Below are positions 33,721 through 34,970 of a stretch of 34,970 bases of DNA, piece by piece; position 1 is the stretch's first letter, and each line of letters opens with the position of its first letter. This DNA is from JAJTHJ01 sp046316025 (GTDB lineage: Bacteria; Pseudomonadota; Gammaproteobacteria; Burkholderiales; Burkholderiaceae_F). Location of the stretch: assembly GCA_046316025.1 (NCBI GenBank), contig JBKCXU010000106.1:1-34970 (forward strand), in the 5' to 3' direction. The translations under genes and the position numbers were made by a program. The notes below the pieces were generated by a model. That model searched no databases and was not told the DNA's origin. It worked only from the letters and a program-made list of their open reading frames with translations.

Positions 33721-34629
33721 CTACCGTGGCGGCATCAGCTCGCGAATCAAGCGCGCCGACACCTCCGGATGCTCCAGCGGCGTCAGGTGCGCCGAGTTCT
33801 CCACTCGCACGAACTTCGCACTGGACATTTGCTTGGCCGCCGCCTCGGCCTCGGCCGCCGGATAGCGCGCGTCGTCGGCACCGGCCACCACCAGCACGGG
33901 CGCCCGCACCTTGGGTAGCAGCGGCAGCAGCGACTCGCGCTCGATCAGGACGGCACGCGCGGCGACTTGCAATTTGTCTTCGTCGCGGGTCGGGAAGACC
34001 GCGATGAACTTGTCGACGAGCTGCGGCTTGTCCTTGTGCGTCTGCGGGCTGAAGAAGCCGGCCGCCACCCGGCGCCCGAAGAACTCCGTGTCGCCCATCC
34101 AGCCAGTCATCCAGACGATTGCCTGGGTGCCGATGTCGTCGCTGCCGGGGCCGAACGGCGTGTTGAAGGCGGCGACCGCCGCAATCCGCTGCGGCGCCTG
34201 GGCCGCCGCCTGAATGCCGGCGATGCCACCCCAGGAGCAGCCGACCACGGCCGCGCGATCGATGCCATAGGCATCGAGGATCGCCAGCACCGCCGCGCCG
34301 CTGGCCGCGCTGGTCAACGGGCCGGCCGGCAAGCCGCTCGGCCCGTGCCCCGGCGCGGCGACGATGAGCAGCCGGTAATCGGGGGCAAGTCGCTCGATCA
34401 GCGGCTCGAACATCGACGGGTCGGCGTACAGCGCGTGCCACAGCACGAGCGGCGTGCGCCCGCGGCCGGCTTCGCGCACGACGAGTTCGCCGGCCGGGGT
34501 GGGCACGCGGCGTTCGCCGGCGGCAGGCGCGACCGCCGCCGCAGGCGCGGCGGTCGACGCACAGCCCGCCGCCAGCGGCACCACGCCGGCGACGGCAAAC
34601 ATCCAGGTCAGCATCGAGGAACGGCGCAT
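33721..34629 (-). CDS. Lipoprotein-type alpha/beta hydrolase
   Basis: A 302-residue hydrolase with an N-terminal export signal (MRRSSMLTWMFAVAGVVPLA, AGC); Cys23 is a probable lipid anchor, although the -3 position is Ala rather than the usual Leu. Catalytic motif GCSWGG gives Ser132; Asp about 252 (GADDARYP) and His281 (NSAHLTPLEHPE) complete the triad. It resembles alpha/beta hydrolases of the esterase/epoxide hydrolase type; the substrate is unknown. AAGGAG lies seven bases before the ATG. A perfect palindrome 44-58 bases upstream of the start suggests repression. Confidence 0.85.
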   Translation of the reverse strand: MRRSSMLTWMFAVAGVVPLAAGCASTAAPAAAVAPAAGERRVPTPAGELVVREAGRGRTPLVLWHALYADPSMFEPLIERLAPDYRLLIVAAPGHGPSGLPAGPLTSAASGAAVLAILDAYGIDRAAVVGCSWGGIAGIQAAAQAPQRIAAVAAFNTPFGPGSDDIGTQAIVWMTGWMGDTEFFGRRVAAGFFSPQTHKDKPQLVDKFIAVFPTRDEDKLQVAARAVLIERESLLPLLPKVRAPVLVVAGADDARYPAAEAEAAAKQMSSAKFVRVENSAHLTPLEHPEVSARLIRELMPPR

Positions 34630-34672
34630 CGGAGAACTCCTTCAGAGGTCGGCCAGCACCGGCGACTCCGGT

Positions 34673-34687
34673 GTGAACAGTGTTCAC
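34673..34687. promoter_or_regulatory. Perfect 15-bp palindromic operator candidate
   Basis: GTGAACA-G-TGTTCAC is a perfect palindrome between the hydrolase (minus) and the truncated tetR (plus). TGAACAnTGTTCA sites are typical of TetR-family regulators. It lies 47 bases from the tetR start and 44 from the hydrolase start, suited to control of both. Confidence 0.65.
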
Positions 34688-34733
34688 TTTAAGCGGCGGG
34701 CGCGCCGATGTCAACACCAGTAACATTCGACTT

Positions 34734-34871
34734 ATGGTCACTGCCGCCCGCCGCGCCTACCACCACGGCAACCTGCGCGCCGCCGCGCTCGATCGCGCCG
34801 CGCAACTGGCCGCCGATGGCGGCACCGGCAACCTGTCGCTGCGCGCGCTGGCGGCGAGCTATCCGCGCTGA
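34734..34871 (+). pseudogene. Truncated TetR-family regulator
   Basis: The 45-residue frame starts MVTAARRAYHHGNLRAAALD and continues to NLSLRALAASYPR before a stop. This is the N-terminus of a TetR protein (YHHGNLR, helix 1 and the first turn of the helix-turn-helix) broken in the DNA-binding motif. The usual continuation (ARxxGVSxxAxYRHF) is not found in any frame downstream; a new gene begins 56 bases later. A deletion is the simplest explanation. Confidence 0.75.
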
Positions 34872-34927
34872 GCGGCGTGCGCAGGCCGCAGGGCTAGACT
34901 GGCCGCCTGGACCGGAAAGGGCGAGCG

Positions 34928-34970
34928 ATGAGCGCGTTAGGCGTGGTCGGTGGGATCGTGACCTTGGTGC
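34928..34970 (+). CDS. Start of an unidentified gene, cut by the window edge
   Basis: An ATG at 34928 with a GGAAAGGG-type ribosome site about ten bases upstream opens a frame MSALGVVGGIVTLV that runs off the window. The hydrophobic start suggests a membrane or exported protein. Only 14 codons are visible, so no family can be named. Confidence 0.4.
   Translation, partial: MSALGVVGGIVTLV

Noticed and set aside
34855..34927. A frameshift that could restore the truncated TetR
   Set aside because: None of the three downstream frames continues the helix-turn-helix or the YRHF motif, so a deletion is favoured over a single-base shift.

Overview
The window is a very GC-rich chromosomal segment with strong G/C-ending codon bias. 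Its gene blocks (birA-coaX-SPOR protein, dat-ybeD-lipB-lipA, a DUF3683/FAD/Fe-S oxidase, a VanZ-like gene next to a small 2Fe-2S ferredoxin) are typical of Betaproteobacteria. The genus cannot be fixed from sequence alone. No rRNA, tRNA, CRISPR array, phage or intact insertion sequence was seen.

Left part (1-15120, minus strand): one uninterrupted reading frame of at least 5,040 codons. It starts at 15120 and runs off the left edge with no stop. It encodes a giant RTX-type, calcium-binding, probably type I-secreted surface or extracellular protein. From the N-terminus it has a short beta domain, seven delta-60-type repeats, then a long succession of GGxGxDxLx nonapeptide blocks. These alternate with about 13 copies of a roughly 70-residue beta module, four ~100-residue modules of a different kind, and two clusters of four cadherin-like/VCBS modules. 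Very long open frames on the opposite strand here are shadows.

Middle part (15121-23828): a divergent gene for a 1,346-residue FAD/Fe-S dehydrogenase with a REP-like palindromic element inserted in frame; a Phd/YefM antitoxin followed by a 26-codon remnant of its PIN toxin; a protein with two methyltransferase domains; a GT4 glycosyltransferase; and a HIT protein. A 97-bp inverted-repeat element follows. The minus-strand birA-coaX-SPOR operon (23145-25529) comes next.

Right part (25562-31164): a plus-strand series of VanZ-like membrane protein, 2Fe-2S ferredoxin, alpha/beta hydrolase, a hypothetical protein, and the tightly overlapping dat-ybeD-lipB-lipA run for D-amino acid metabolism and lipoate synthesis.

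Far right (31165-34970): a region with several signs of gene decay and regulatory DNA. It has a TetR gene with a truncated TctC/Bug-type binding-protein remnant behind it, an AT-rich intergenic region with a palindrome and four spaced direct repeats, a four-repeat DUF4397 lipoprotein, a strong hairpin, and a lipoprotein alpha/beta hydrolase. The hydrolase is divergent from a truncated TetR gene, with a perfect 15-bp palindrome between them. A final gene start runs off the right edge.
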